A stretch of DNA of 64,000 bases, taken from the NCBI GenBank assembly GCA_027605045.1, contig JAQFWX010000063.1:62001-126000 (forward strand), written 5' to 3'. This stretch comes from Phallus indusiatus (Eukaryota > Basidiomycota > Agaricomycetes > Phallales > Phallaceae). Of this stretch, positions 12,749-24,357 are shown piece after piece. The position numbers and the translations under genes are program-made. The number at the start of each line of letters is the position of its first letter. Position 1 is the first letter of the stretch. The notes under the pieces are model-generated. The model made no database searches. It had not been told where the DNA came from and worked only from the letters and a program-made list of their open reading frames with translations.

Positions 12749-13650
12749 ATGTTGCACTCTCCTGACTCTGCTATTGTTCAGAGCGAGTTATTTGGTGGCC
12801 GTGATGGCACCAAATTCGACGATCTTCGAACCCGTGAGTTACTAACATAAGACTCCCTGAGTCTATGATTGTATGGGTCTAAAACCTGACAACACTTTTT
12901 ATCACGCAGTTGGATGGCCTGAAGAACAGCCTATCCATATCAGCCATCCCATTTCTCAAATGCAAGTGTTTTCTTTGTCATTTTCATTTTCGACCTCCTT
13001 TTGCTTACTATTCCGGTACATATGTATAGCGTCATACGCAGTGGCGCGGTTGTACGTCAATTTGCTTCCATCTCGACTGTTCTTGGTAGCTCATTCATTA
13101 ACTAGATCGATGGTATCAATGTTACTTACAACCTCAAATCTGGAGGTACCACCACCATCTGCCATGGTTCTCAGACCGGCGGCACTGCTACCATAATCGA
13201 CATCTCAGGTGGTGTATCTTGAATCATGAAAATTAAAGATTTTATTGAATCTTGAACACAATTTCAGCCGATGAAGTAATCACTAGCGTTATCGGAAGAG
13301 TTGGTACCAGTACTGAATATGGCAGGTCTATTCTCTTCCAACTCACAATTATCATTGTGAACAAAAAGAACAATAACGTCCGTGTTTGTGGTGTGAGTTA
13401 ATCTCTCTAGCTTTCCTTAGAACCTACCAATATCGTACTTAATGGTTTTGTTTGCCATAGCGTTTTGGAGACGGTAAGGGTAACCAAGGTCACTATTTCC
13501 AAGCTTCTGGTGTTGTAGCATTCGCCGGCGTTGAAACCGATAATGATCAAGGTGAAACTGATATTTTCCGTTGTATTTTATGCATCGCTTACAATAATTA
13601 TAGCTGGTATTTCCGGGTTGTCTTTCTTCGCTTCTAAAGCATGGCTGTAG
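12749..13650 (+). CDS. Jacalin-like lectin, copy A
   Basis: Six exons (12749-12833, 12910-12965, 13106-13208, 13268-13392, 13461-13551, 13604-13650) join without a stop into 168 residues, the same gene structure as copy B at 51886-52752. Jacalin-fold features are an N-terminal LFGGRDGTKFDDL strand, an I-x-x-I-x-V-x-Y segment (INVTYNL), Gly-rich loops, and an ISGLSFF strand near the C-terminus. The beta-prism jacalin domain binds mannose or galactose sugars in characterised members. The sugar specificity here cannot be read. There is no signal peptide, so the protein is probably cytosolic or released unconventionally. The GTGGTG donor after exon 3 is weak (copy B has GTGAGG), which may reduce splicing. 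The family call rests on pattern recognition. Confidence 0.72.
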
Positions 13651-13744
13651 GTTTCATAAGCGTTTCCTCCTTCAAACGAATGTCCATATGTACTTCTTGT
13701 CTGTGCAAAAATGCACCTGTTGATTGAATCTGATTTTTAAACTC

Positions 13745-14995
13745 ATTGAACCGTGATCGTCTCTTTTAGTCGGATTACGAATCAGAATTTACATATTGGA
13801 AAGTGCGCATATATGAGGCGGGATTCGATGCGAGCTATTGATATTGAATCCGTCCCTGTCTTTACATCAATCTATAAAGAAGGGGCCGAAGAAAAGCGCC
13901 GTTCAATGGACAAAATCCAACCAATGGTTATATGATGTCGATATTCGATGATAATACTAAATTTGGCTACTAGCTGTTTTATTCCAGGCGTTCAAATGGC
14001 TTCGATGCAGTGATTTGATGTTACCCTATAGGCTTATCTTTTACTACTCGCTTGCTTCATTCTTTATTTTTCAAATCTTCTTTCGTTAATCATATATTCC
14101 CTTGGAGGAGAGTTTCAATGTGATTGGGATGATATTTTAATCTACACAGGTAACCATGCCTTAATAGTATTCTGAAGACATGTTTCCAGTGATGCAGATA
14201 TGCATCGAATGCCATTGTTTGGGGCGGATTTAATACTAGGCGAGCTATAATATGCCGAAAACCGCGAGGAATTAATTTATGAAACATGCAGCTTACTGTA
14301 CTGTTGACATATTGTTACACAGCCGCTTTATTTGTAATTCAAGGGGAACAAGTTTGCTTTGAAGACTATTCTCCTAGCGTGTGGTGTCGTTTCTGGATTT
14401 AACCGATAGCACTCGTTAGAAGAACACTTTGGTTTTCCATTCCATCATGTACACTCACTACACTCACCGATTCCATCAGTAAATGCAAGATTCCACATAA
14501 TTCAATCGCCGTACTGATATAGCAGGAATGATCAGATTCATAAATAACTTATCCACATGTCATCCTCGTCCTTCAATTCTTCTTTTTCACAAGACAAACT
14601 CTCCATTGCTGACCGGGACCATTGGAAATGCAGAAACGAACATTGTTACAACTTAGACCGAGGAATCAGGCCTAAGTTGCCATTCTCTATGGCAGTCGAA
14701 ATTTATGATTGTAAATGTTTTGGGTGTGCTCAGGCGTGCAGAATCTGCTGTCGCCGAACGACGGTTGTTTCTCGCCGATTTCGCCATTCACGATTATTGA
14801 ATATTGAAATACCAGGTTTCCTGAGGCCACCGATGTTTCTAAGGTCGGAAGGTGATTGAAATGACTAGCTAACTGTGATGAGGAAACTCGGGGCAATAAG
14901 CACGAACAAAAATGACACAAATCTAGACTTTTTTCCCCGTCGTCGGTTATCTCCTGTATTCCGGCACATCGTTTCGCTAATATATTCATCTCACA
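13745..14995. other. Stretch without a supported gene
   Basis: Short frames (for example 13753-13935 and 14557-14859) show no splicing or domain that I can defend. Homology to the 51 kb region fades at the left edge. Nothing else is seen. Confidence 0.45.
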
Positions 14996-16287
14996 ATGCT
15001 TGACAAAGATCGTCTTCGAGGTTCTTGAGACAGTCTCTGATCTCGTACAGTCTGTTCCCCTACTTGCTTGCGTATCTCAATGAAGGCTACAAGAAGTTAG
15101 AACAATTCTGGAAAAAAATGTATACGTTGGGAAAGTATTACTTAATAAGACAGGCAAGATATATAAGTGCACCCGGATCGGCGCCAACATGTCTTAAACT
15201 TCATCCAGCTCCATCTCGATCGAAAGGACCTCGAAAGCGTAAACGGACTGACGACAACGCAACAGAGCCAAAGTAAGCAAAATATGTTGGATTTCAACTT
15301 TACACTAACAAATTTAAAGAAGAAATTGAAGACACGCAAGTTTTGTCGGCTATCCCATCTTTAGAGGACCGCCTCTAGCATCCGGAGTTAGTGCGACTCA
15401 AAGAGAGAGTCAGAGAAATATATGACCTCGTCAACCACCAGGTGATCATGAAATGTTTTTCAAGCCTAAGAGACTTTCTGATAATGTTCCCAGAACGAAG
15501 TTGGATGCCGGATGCTAATTGACGCGGTTGTACTCTCATTGGGAAAGGTGAGTTCTAACATCCGTCATCCTAATTCGTCACCAATAGCTATCTTTCCAGG
15601 GATGAAGGTCGGGCGGCCAGACGGCGTAAAAGCGGTTAACCCGAAAACACAGTATGAAGTGTGGTTGACAGGAAGCGTGAACTACGCTATCATCCAATAT
15701 AAGGATGAAGATGGCAACAAAGGTTCTTTGTATTTGCCTTACCTTTATGGAATTAATGTACTAACAATATGATAGCCCGAGTGTTGAGCTCCAACCTCGG
15801 CGACCGGCTGGTGTCACAAATCGCCGGGGGCCATCTTTTTCTTATAGAGGCGAAGCGTGTCCACGCTGCACTGATTACTTTCACGCCAGAAGCCGTTTGT
15901 CAAGCACTTGCGCTGGCAACGCATGAAAAGTGAGTTATTCAAGTTCATCTTGTGTAAATGTTTTATCTTCAATTGATATTAATATTATTTCAAACATCCG
16001 AAGCCGGAGCAAGGCTCGGTTTTGCTTGTCAAACGGGACGGACTGGATGTTCGGGCTCATGACAAAAGGAGATGACCAAAGATGGTCGCTGTATCTTTCA
16101 GAAGAGATCAGCATCTCCAAAAATACAGAAGAAGGACTAGGACAACTTCTACAGCTGCTTTGCCAATGGGTATGTCATTCATATTGAAGATCAGACATGT
16201 TGTTTGCTGAAGTTTCTTCACGTCAGGTTGATCCACAAGAGATACCCGGTTTAGTTAGGCTTGGAGAAGACCTAGAAAATCCTTGAT
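14996..16287 (+). pseudogene. Nuclease-like (PD-(D/E)XK-type?) basidiomycete gene with an in-frame stop
   Basis: Exon-like blocks join in frame. About 15025-15275 is rich in K/R, then 15327 onward encodes EIEDTQVL...EDRL. A TAG at 15376-15378 interrupts, and the same frame then continues as HPELVRLKERVREIYDLVNHQ. Later blocks encode GSVNYAIIQY, GGHLFLIEAKR, RFCLSNGTDWMFGLM and, after an intron at about 16170-16228, the end LVRLGEDLENP-TGA. A sheet strand ending in IEAK after an upstream acidic segment resembles a PD-(D/E)XK nuclease core seen in lineage-specific mushroom proteins. That assignment is inference. No good ATG leads the first block, and one intron has a poor donor (GTTCTT, near 15723). 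This is either a recent pseudogene or a gene with one nonsense mutation. Confidence 0.55.
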
Positions 16288-16538
16288 TTTCCATTTTTTT
16301 GAGTGTTTTATGTTTCATAGTGTAACTTTTGTATTAGCTCAATGTATTAATAGAAGTGTAGGAACTTGAAATTGGTGCGCATACTGTACAAACTATTTGT
16401 CTTCCTATTTCATGGTCCAATGTATGATATTTTTGACGTCATATTAAAAGATAGCATTACCATCGTATTACCATCATAACTTCAGTGCTGAACTTATTGT
16501 GATCTTGGCTGATCTCAGCTGATCTCAGCATTGCAATC

Positions 16539-16987
16539 ATGCAATCTCAAAATCAAGAACGCAACCGGACTGATTTGATTCGTACTCAAGGTATGTAGAA
16601 CATACGAACAATATAAAGAGCATATACATTACATAATGAACTCTGACCATGATGTTATTTGGAACACATCAACTTCCCTAATCGAAGTAATATCCCTTCA
16701 TACGCGACAGAGATCGATCTTCCACGTAGAAAGCGATACAAGTGGGAATTCTGGCACTCGAGCTATTCAGGAATAGATGAGGATGTATATGAGAATCTGA
16801 AGCATTTCATAGTATCTAGGTGTTCAAGGGAGAGATCGAATTTCCTGAAAACTGACTTTATAGTTACGAGCTTGTCGTTGTGGGAAAGTTGATTTTGAGT
16901 ATAGGGGAAACCATTAACTTTAATTAACCAAACTTTCAGTTGATATTCTTAATGAAAAAGGAAGAAGTAATTACCTTGTTATCTGAC
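16539..16987 (+). CDS. Possible small spliced gene, unrecognised
   Basis: An ATG at 16539 opens a hydrophilic exon (MQSQNQERNR...) ending at a GTATGT donor near 16593. A second block (about 16670-16883) encodes a charged segment with PRRKRYKWEFWHSSYSG. A putative intron (GTTGAT...TTTCAG) leads to DILNEKGRSNYLVI and a stop near 16987. The first acceptor is uncertain. I do not recognise the family. The amino-acid composition looks coding, but this may be another decayed gene in the degenerate 9-17 kb region. Confidence 0.3.
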
Positions 16988-17120
16988 TTCGGCTTTCACC
17001 ACTGTACCACCGACGCGCCTGAAGATCCTCTGCATCTGGAAAGATTAGCGATGTTATCGTACCACGGTGCGCCACATGAATCACGACGCAAGACGATAGT
17101 ACAGTTTTTGAAATCCCATA

Positions 17121-18941
17121 TCATCTCGCATTCTTGTCTTCCATCCACCGGGGCACAAACACTTGGCGACCAGTACGACCCCGTCTACCCAAAGGAAACA
17201 TATCGCGCAAAGCGTCCCTCATCTTTACCTTCACCGCCATCGCAGCTTCAACCTGACGTTCTGTAGTCCGTGAATATCCTAATTGTGCCTGCAACGCGTT
17301 CCGTAAAAGGCCAACTAAGAAGAGCATATCGTGCTTGGCAGTATCTTTTATAGCGGCAGTCGGAGCCAGATACGTCTGATAGTTGTTCTCGAGCTGTTCT
17401 GAGAAAAGAAAACGTCCCAAAGCGTAGAGATGATCCGCAAGCAGCCTGCGATCTTGAGCGCGGACGGCGAAGCTGATCTCACGGGGCGCTCCAAGGAAAC
17501 GATCAATCCATGATATTACGCCGCGACGTCTGGGATCGAGAGCTTCAGTACGCATACGACGCAATAACCCCAAAATGACATTAGCGAAAGTCTGCTGGTT
17601 AGGCGTCAAATGATAACGGGTGAAAAGAGCGAGAACGGTCCAGGCTGCTGCGTAATCATGTTGAGCGACGAACGTTCCAATCGCACAATTGAAGGTCCAA
17701 GTAGATACCAGTTTGATAAATCGCTGTTTGTCACGCGGTACAACGCGCATACGGTACAGTGCTAGCATATCTTTGAGAAGCTGACGCGAGGTGATACCTT
17801 GAAGAGGTGCCGTTGCTTGTGGATTACTTCTTGGGTTCAAAGAGATAAACAACTGCGAGAATACGACAGCGTCTGGAAGCGGAAAGTTGTCATCAGACAA
17901 CATCGATTCGAATAGTGCAATGGCTCGGTTAGACCAGTTCCACTTGATAAACATGGGGATAAGAACTTGGCACATATCCAGGTCCGGGTCGATACCATCC
18001 GCGCTCATACGATTGAAAAGCCATTGGAGACGGTCCGGTAAAGGTTCTGAAGACTGACTATATCCCATTAACACGGCGGTGTATGGAAAGCAAGCGGCAT
18101 TGCTACCAGGTTTACGTCCGTAACGAAGACGAAGTTTGAGATCGATCTTCTCCGGGAGGGTCAAACGTCGTCGTATGTCTGAACAATGACTAGCCTCATT
18201 ATCCGAAGTTTTATCATTGGAACGACGCGTAGTTCGGTACTTATCCAGCCAATACTGTGCCATTCTAAACCGACCTGCTAGCGCATAAGCCTGTATGACG
18301 ACCCCGAACATGGCTCGAGGAGGTACCCAATACTGTCCACGGGTGGTCGCATAAATCCTAAACGCCTTCTCAATCTTCTTCGGCGGATCTCTGTGAAGCA
18401 ACATAGAGTCCAAAATAGTTTTAAAAGCAAAATCGTCTACTTTCATGGGAGACGCCGCGTCTTTTAAAGCCATGCTTGAAGTTAGAAGAGCCCGCAATTG
18501 TCGGATATGCTGCACGTCGTGGGTTTCCATATGTCGAAAAAGCACCATACACGTCTGAACGGATATACCATAACCCTCCTCTTGCATGATATTACAAAGC
18601 GAAATCGCTGAATTGAAATCCCCAACTTTGGTAAACAACGAAATAACACGATGGTAACAATCGCGTCTTTCCTCCGCGGGTTGATCCTTGAATGAGCTCA
18701 TTTCGTCAAGATAAACCGATACTGCTTCTTCATTTTGTCCTTTAGTCAATATACGTTGAACTTTGAGCAATAGCTGAAATGCCCATGGCCGAACTTCTTT
18801 GGCTATGATAGGTGTAAACGAGAGACGAGGTTTTTCGCGGGCTCTAACTGAGACCGGCGATTTTTTGGGTGGGTAATATTTTAGACGTTGAAAAGAGCTG
18901 AGAATAGGTTTTGAAACGGCGGCAGTGGATAACCTTTGCAT
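17121..18941 (-). CDS. Pentatricopeptide-repeat (PPR) protein, probably mitochondrial
   Basis: An intronless 606-residue frame. The first ~40 residues are rich in R, K, S and A with few acids, as in a mitochondrial presequence. The rest is helical, with PPR-like units of about 35 residues such as AISLCNIMQEEGYGISVQT and AAWTVLALFTRYHLTPNQQT, each with the 'hydrophobic helix - short loop - P/V-x-x-x-T/F' cadence. PPR proteins bind organellar RNA and act in its processing, stability or translation. The particular target is unknown. The stop lies close to the end of the low-confidence plus-strand gene. A broken partial copy of this gene lies at 9060-9745. Confidence 0.75.
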   Translation of the reverse strand: MQRLSTAAVSKPILSSFQRLKYYPPKKSPVSVRAREKPRLSFTPIIAKEVRPWAFQLLLKVQRILTKGQNEEAVSVYLDEMSSFKDQPAEERRDCYHRVISLFTKVGDFNSAISLCNIMQEEGYGISVQTCMVLFRHMETHDVQHIRQLRALLTSSMALKDAASPMKVDDFAFKTILDSMLLHRDPPKKIEKAFRIYATTRGQYWVPPRAMFGVVIQAYALAGRFRMAQYWLDKYRTTRRSNDKTSDNEASHCSDIRRRLTLPEKIDLKLRLRYGRKPGSNAACFPYTAVLMGYSQSSEPLPDRLQWLFNRMSADGIDPDLDMCQVLIPMFIKWNWSNRAIALFESMLSDDNFPLPDAVVFSQLFISLNPRSNPQATAPLQGITSRQLLKDMLALYRMRVVPRDKQRFIKLVSTWTFNCAIGTFVAQHDYAAAWTVLALFTRYHLTPNQQTFANVILGLLRRMRTEALDPRRRGVISWIDRFLGAPREISFAVRAQDRRLLADHLYALGRFLFSEQLENNYQTYLAPTAAIKDTAKHDMLFLVGLLRNALQAQLGYSRTTERQVEAAMAVKVKMRDALRDMFPLGRRGRTGRQVFVPRWMEDKNAR

Positions 18942-19252
18942 GAGTTCAGCCAGCCATGAAATGAGGCAGATTGAGCGTATTCAAGCTGCTTCGGAAGAGC
19001 TGCTTACTAAGGAAATCGTTCATCGTAGCGCAATACACACAAACAAGAAAAACAAGAAAAACAGTAATAAATATAATTAAAGGGAAATACCCCAGACTAA
19101 TCTAAAATGATGACAGACAGTCCATAGGTGTACATTAGGTAGTACAATTGAGAGAGAAAGGGTCCAGTTCCCGTTATGAAGGGAAAAAGTAGGATATCAA
19201 TTCAAACAGGCCCTGGAGAGTGGGAACAGGAGAGGGGAGAGAGTTCCAAGCC

Positions 19253-22200
19253 TTAAAGGATATGTTGCGTAGTATAGAATTCTTGCATTTCAATTAAAAG
19301 TTCAAGTTCAAGATCTTTCCAGCTCTTCGTCACTTCAATTTTAACAGCGGAACGAGCGTCGTTGTCCATCTTCTTGACAGTGACAGAATAACCAGCCGAA
19401 ATAGGTCTATGGTCGGATACATCCACTTCGTATCGCCGGTAATGCAAATTACGGACACGACTAGGTTCTCGAGAGTGCCATAAAATACGATCGCACCATG
19501 CAGGCGAACGCTTCTTCTCCGAACTGTCGTAGTTGTCCGTACGCCGATCATACTTGTACGTCGGCGCAAAAGTGAGGGGTGGTTCAAAGAATGACCGTAA
19601 ACGGAAGGAGGGATTGTTTTTGATTTGTTTATACAATTGATCTTGACTGTAGATATGATTGAGGTCGTTATTTTGTATGGAATTGATGATGGTGTCACGG
19701 CGCATGTCGATGCGATAGTTGAGGTCTCCATGGAGCTGACGAAAACGAAAACCGTCAATCAGACGAACACAATACACAGAGTACGACATGACGTACGAAG
19801 CAGATTTCATGGTCAAGTATCATTGTACCATCGCCACCTCCAGCATAAGACAAAGCCTCGGGAGTCTCTGATCGAGGAAGAGCAGATGCATTCTCCAAAA
19901 TAGCAGCGACATCTCTATTCCGCGCTCGAACGTGGGATTGACCAGCAGCAAGATGACAATTGACGAAACAAATAGACGAATCATCAAATACAAATCTCGC
20001 GACAATAGCCCCCTAATGCAAATAGAAAAAAATGAGCCTCCGCACCAAAACAAACTCATCACTCTTACCTTGTTCCCATACCGGCCACCCAAGCCTCTTT
20101 TGATAATATTCATAGCCGAGTCTCGTAAAAGGGCCTTTTGGCGTTGACGGACAAATATACAAGAAAACAATCCAACAAGATTATCGGTATGAAGTACAAC
20201 ATAAGGATCATCAACGGGCATCGCAAGTCGAACAGCATGCACCAGCGCATCATGCCATAACCGATACGAGCGCGATACTTTATCAGAGATAGATCCGTCG
20301 GCATTCTTCTTTTGACCTCCTAATAATACAGTTTCTGTCAACGAACAAAAAAAAAGTCAGACTCTGTACGATTTTCCTTAATACTTCTAATCGAACTTAC
20401 TTGCTGTCAAGCTGCGATTTTCAAGATCAATAAGTTCTTGAAATCCAAAGCTAATAATATCAGGTCGTTCAACACTATTCAAAACATCAGAAAGGAATGT
20501 AGCATTGGCGGGATTGCCATGTAATGTCTCGGGTTTTTGGGCGTCGGTGTTCCATGAGCAGATTAACACGTTGAGAGGTCGGAATGTGCTGAATTCAGTT
20601 TCCCGTTTTTGTACTTCTCCCTCTAAAAATGAGCCGTCAGAAATAAATAAAGAATAAAAGAAGGGAAATAAATACCTATCCAGTCTGCACCCAATAAACC
20701 ATCCCAAAATCTCAACTGACCACCTCGCCCAGTACTAACGACATGTAGAGCTTGTGCCTAATAGAACAGCCCACGTGTCATTCAAAAAGCGTAATCAACA
20801 TACAATAAAAAGTTTGGGGCAAACCTTGGCAATACTATATGGATCCACAAATATACGAGATACTGGACATTTGTCATAAGCTTGCCAAGAATTGGTCAAC
20901 CGCCAAGGTTTCTTCAACGCGTCTTCCGAACTATCATGATCATGATCAACATCAACAACAGCCGTATGACGGCGTGTCGTATTCGCAGTCGTCGTGGTCG
21001 TCGTGGGCTTCGAATCAACATCATAAACATTAATAACCCCATTCCTCGTCCCACTCCACAACTTGTCAACAACGCCTTCAAGTGTTAAAATATCGGAATT
21101 GGCAACTTTAAGCGTATGCACACAAGTAGGAACGATCCGTCCTGAATCGAACGATTCTTTCCCGTCTACCCATATCGAAATGTATCCACCTTCGTGTCCA
21201 AGGTACACACGATCCGGATGGGAGGGGAGAATAGTTCCGCTCGTTACAGCTCCCAACAGCGCCTCGGAGGGTGTCAAAATTTTGCTACTCGGAGCAGTGG
21301 ATGACAAGACATCGTGCACGCGCACTGAAGGACCGCGCAGAGTAGAAGACGACGACGACGAACCGGTCCCGGAGCCAGTCCCATTTGACGTCCACAAAAG
21401 ACCATTAAAAACGCGAACAAAACCTTGCTTCTCCGTCGTCCTTATAACACGCGGCGTCGCACCCCCAAAATCGACATAATCCCGCCATACCAGAATTTTT
21501 CCTCCTTCATCAACAGTAACTATCGCCCGCCCATATCGAAGAATAGCAGTAACAACGCTGGAGTGAATGTTATATCGTATACGGGTGACAACTTGTTCCG
21601 CAACGTCGAACTCAAAGATATGTCCGTCTTTGGTACCGCACCACAAATGTCGGCCACTACTACTTTCATCACCGTTCTCCGAACCAGCTCTAAACTCCAT
21701 AGCCGTAATTCGATTATCCTTTTTCCACTCCAACCCCATCTCGCGCAAATCCAAGGATACCGTCCCACTAAGTACACCTTTCGTCATATCGTACAACTTC
21801 ATTTCATGAACAGAAGCCACAACAACACGATTTCCTGCAACCGCAGCAACACTCGCCAAAGGCACAGACACAGGACTCCGATACACCGAAGCGGGAGCTA
21901 AAGGCAACCGACGAGAGCAATTCGTCGAGTCCGGGAGTTCATCATAAATCGATCGGATCACGTTTGTTTTCGAAGATGAGCGAGTTGGCGTCATCGTCTC
22001 ATCTTCAGAAGCGGAAGAAGAATCGTCAGATGGGCGATGTGATGATGAATGTAGAGTTTTCAGTAGAGGGATCTTGGCAGAGACACCTGATGATCTGACA
22101 GGAGGTGGAGGAAGTAGTCCGGCCGTTGTGGAGCCAGAAGCTCGAGGGGGTGGACGTGGTATATCGCTTAACCGGGGGCGAGTAGAAACTGGCACAGCCG

Positions 22201-23319
22201 GTGGAGAAGTAGAACGACGACGCGGAAGAGGTGGTTTATTATCATTCATTTCATCGCTTCCTGAACGCCGTTGCGGTAATGGTGGAGGGACACGAAGAAG
22301 ATTGCTATCGGAAAGGCCGTTGGAAGGACGTAGTCGGTGACTGTTACTGATAGTATTGCTGTGGCTATTGTCGTTGCTGCTACTGCTGCTACTACTGCTA
22401 CCGACAATACTACTGCTGCTGCTGACCGTACTTTCACTGGAATGTCTACGGCGGTCTGATTGGTCCGACTGTCTGGGCGGAATAGGCGGCGGCCGATTGG
22501 TACAGGAAGGGTTTTGTTGTTCGCTTGACACGGTGTCTATAGGAGAACGGGATACCTGCCGGGTAAGACGGGTTTTAACCGTAGATATGTCTATGCCCGG
22601 TGCCGCCGAAACGGGTCGGGGGCTTAGGCTTAGTGATGAGCCATTATCGCTGTGTCGTGGCCGAGCGGGAAGAGCGGGTGGTAAAGATGCTGCATGTGAT
22701 GGTTTTGTTTCTGAAAGAGCTACTGTTGTCGGTTTAGGGGAAAGATAATGCTCGGGAAATATTTCACTACGAGAGAAGGAGCGATTAAGCAAAAGTATAA
22801 GAACAATCAAAGTCACTAGACACACTGAGATTTGGGCCGTGAGTAGGAAGACATGGATGGCTCTTCAGCAGAATTATCACGAGATGAAGATTTTCGTAGA
22901 AAAGGCGGTGGAGGTGGGGGAGGTTTCCGAGAAAGAGAGGCTGTCTTTGATGATGATGATGGTGATGAAATTGTGTTTGAGCTGAAAGAGCCATTTCCGT
23001 TTATAGAGGATGGTTGAGACAAAGTGCGCGAGCCATGGGAGGTAGTTGAAGAAGATTTGAGATCAGGTGAAGATGGAGACAATCGCAGACTTGGTGTAAT
23101 CAACAAAGAAGAATCAGGGGGACCAGAGACAACGCGTTTAGGATCGAGGTACTGCAACTGCTGCGGACGCTCTGGCTTGTTCTCTGTAGAATTGGAGCGA
23201 ACGCGAGCTGGTTTTCGACGCGGAGTAATCGGCGATTCAGGTGTAGGAGATGTTCCTGCCAATTTTTCGAATTTTGAGCGTAACGAGCTGACTGGTGGGA
23301 TGTTTTCATCGGAGGACAT
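19253..23319 (-). CDS. WD40-repeat inositol polyphosphate 5-phosphatase
   Basis: Seven exons (23319-22826, 22766-20825, 20757-20676, 20622-20401, 20334-20069, 20012-19797, 19735-19253) give 1,234 residues. Residues 1-450 are Ser/Pro-rich and probably disordered, with many poly-Pro segments that could bind SH3 domains. A beta-propeller-like region follows (strands such as HLWCGTKDGHIFEFD and GQLRFWDGLLGADW). The C-terminal third is the 5-phosphatase domain: ICSWNTDAQKP, FGFQEL, CHLAAG, GDLNYRID, PAWCDRILW and SDHRPI are all present, so catalysis looks intact. The family removes the 5-phosphate from phosphoinositides or soluble inositol phosphates, with Mg. The same WD40 plus phosphatase order is known in plants and fungi. 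No transmembrane segment or CAAX box is seen, so membrane targeting would be by partners. Confidence 0.9.
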
Positions 23320-24357
23320 GTTCCACGTCTGTTTCTCCGGACAAAGACAACAGACAGATCAACAGTCCGTTCGAACTATGAGCAGCCTGCTAAAAAGGGC
23401 AGCTTCGAGATTGTTTCTTGATTCAGGATATGTTGCTATCGTAGTTTGAGAAAGAATGAGAATAAGGTAAAATGGGACGACCTTTCAAAATGCCATTGAG
23501 CGATGATGATAATGTAATCAGGGTTCTCATGCTGAGGTGAGAGACCCCCGAATGGGCGCTTACAGGCCTAGAACTTGTCGAGGTAAATACAAAATGAAAA
23601 TATTACAAGTATGTACTAAAATTTGGCGTAAATGAGAAGGCTATTCATCAACATTGAGAAATTGCGTATTCTTGATGATCAACATGGAGCTTTCTGTGTA
23701 CAGTTGCAGACAATTAGCTTTATGTCATGCAAAAAAATCGCGCAACAATTATTCTCTCGCACGAAATGCGCGGCATAATCGCGACGATATTACATGGCTC
23801 AACATGGCTGTGATACGGCGTATGCAGTGTCTAGAAAGGCAAGGGATGGCCTTCTAACGGACTGAAAATAATGTCATTTCGGGGTGCAGAAATGACGTGT
23901 CGACCAATCACCACGCTTCTCTATATTATTATGTTTCCTAAGAACACGGGGAAAATAACAGGCCACGATCATACCATGGCAAATGCCAGACATATGCCAG
24001 ATCATTCACAAATATCGAACCACTTTTTATCGGCCTCACCGGGCTGCATACTAGCACCCGGCGCGACTAGACGGAGTCTCGGACACATTCAACCTATGAG
24101 GTCACCACAATCCTCAATTGAACATCTTGGCTTCTAGCAGCTTTTAGTCTGTCCAGATCTCACCTCAATTACACTTTGGACATACTCAGTTGTCTCCCCA
24201 ATCACCATGTAGCAACAGTCAAAGCCGTCTCTCGGCACGTCAAAGGCCAAAGGCAAATGCCTCGGCAAAATTTAAATCACAACTGAGACGTCGACGCAAT
24301 CATTTTCTATATCACCTCTTGGCCTAAGGGGCTCGACCTTGTCTGCTAGCGAACAAA
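23320..24357. other. Intergenic region between divergent genes
   Basis: It lies between the start of the phosphatase (minus) and the first P450 (plus), so it should contain both promoters. Short frames near 23654 and 23871 have no supporting features. Confidence 0.5.

Larger units (their letters stand above)
10100..13745 (+). repeat. Segmental duplication copy A (inverted relative to 51.8-56.1 kb)
   Basis: Three consecutive gene-sized matches occur in the same order and relative orientation as on the minus strand at 51.8-56.1 kb: the end of the coiled-coil protein gene, the glycolipid transfer protein and the jacalin-like lectin. Intergenic DNA between the last two also matches (about 12.6-12.73 kb versus 52.78-52.92 kb), as does the lectin 3' flank to about 13.74 kb. 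Exact ends need an alignment. Confidence 0.85.

Noticed and set aside
16940..17266. 108-codon plus-strand frame overlapping the PPR 3' end
   Set aside because: Its second half is antisense to the PPR coding sequence, and its first part is better explained by the last exon of the tentative 16.5 kb gene in another frame.
20839..21901. Several plus-strand frames rich in Asp/His and Ser/Pro
   Set aside because: Antisense shadows of the WD40 region of the 5-phosphatase gene.
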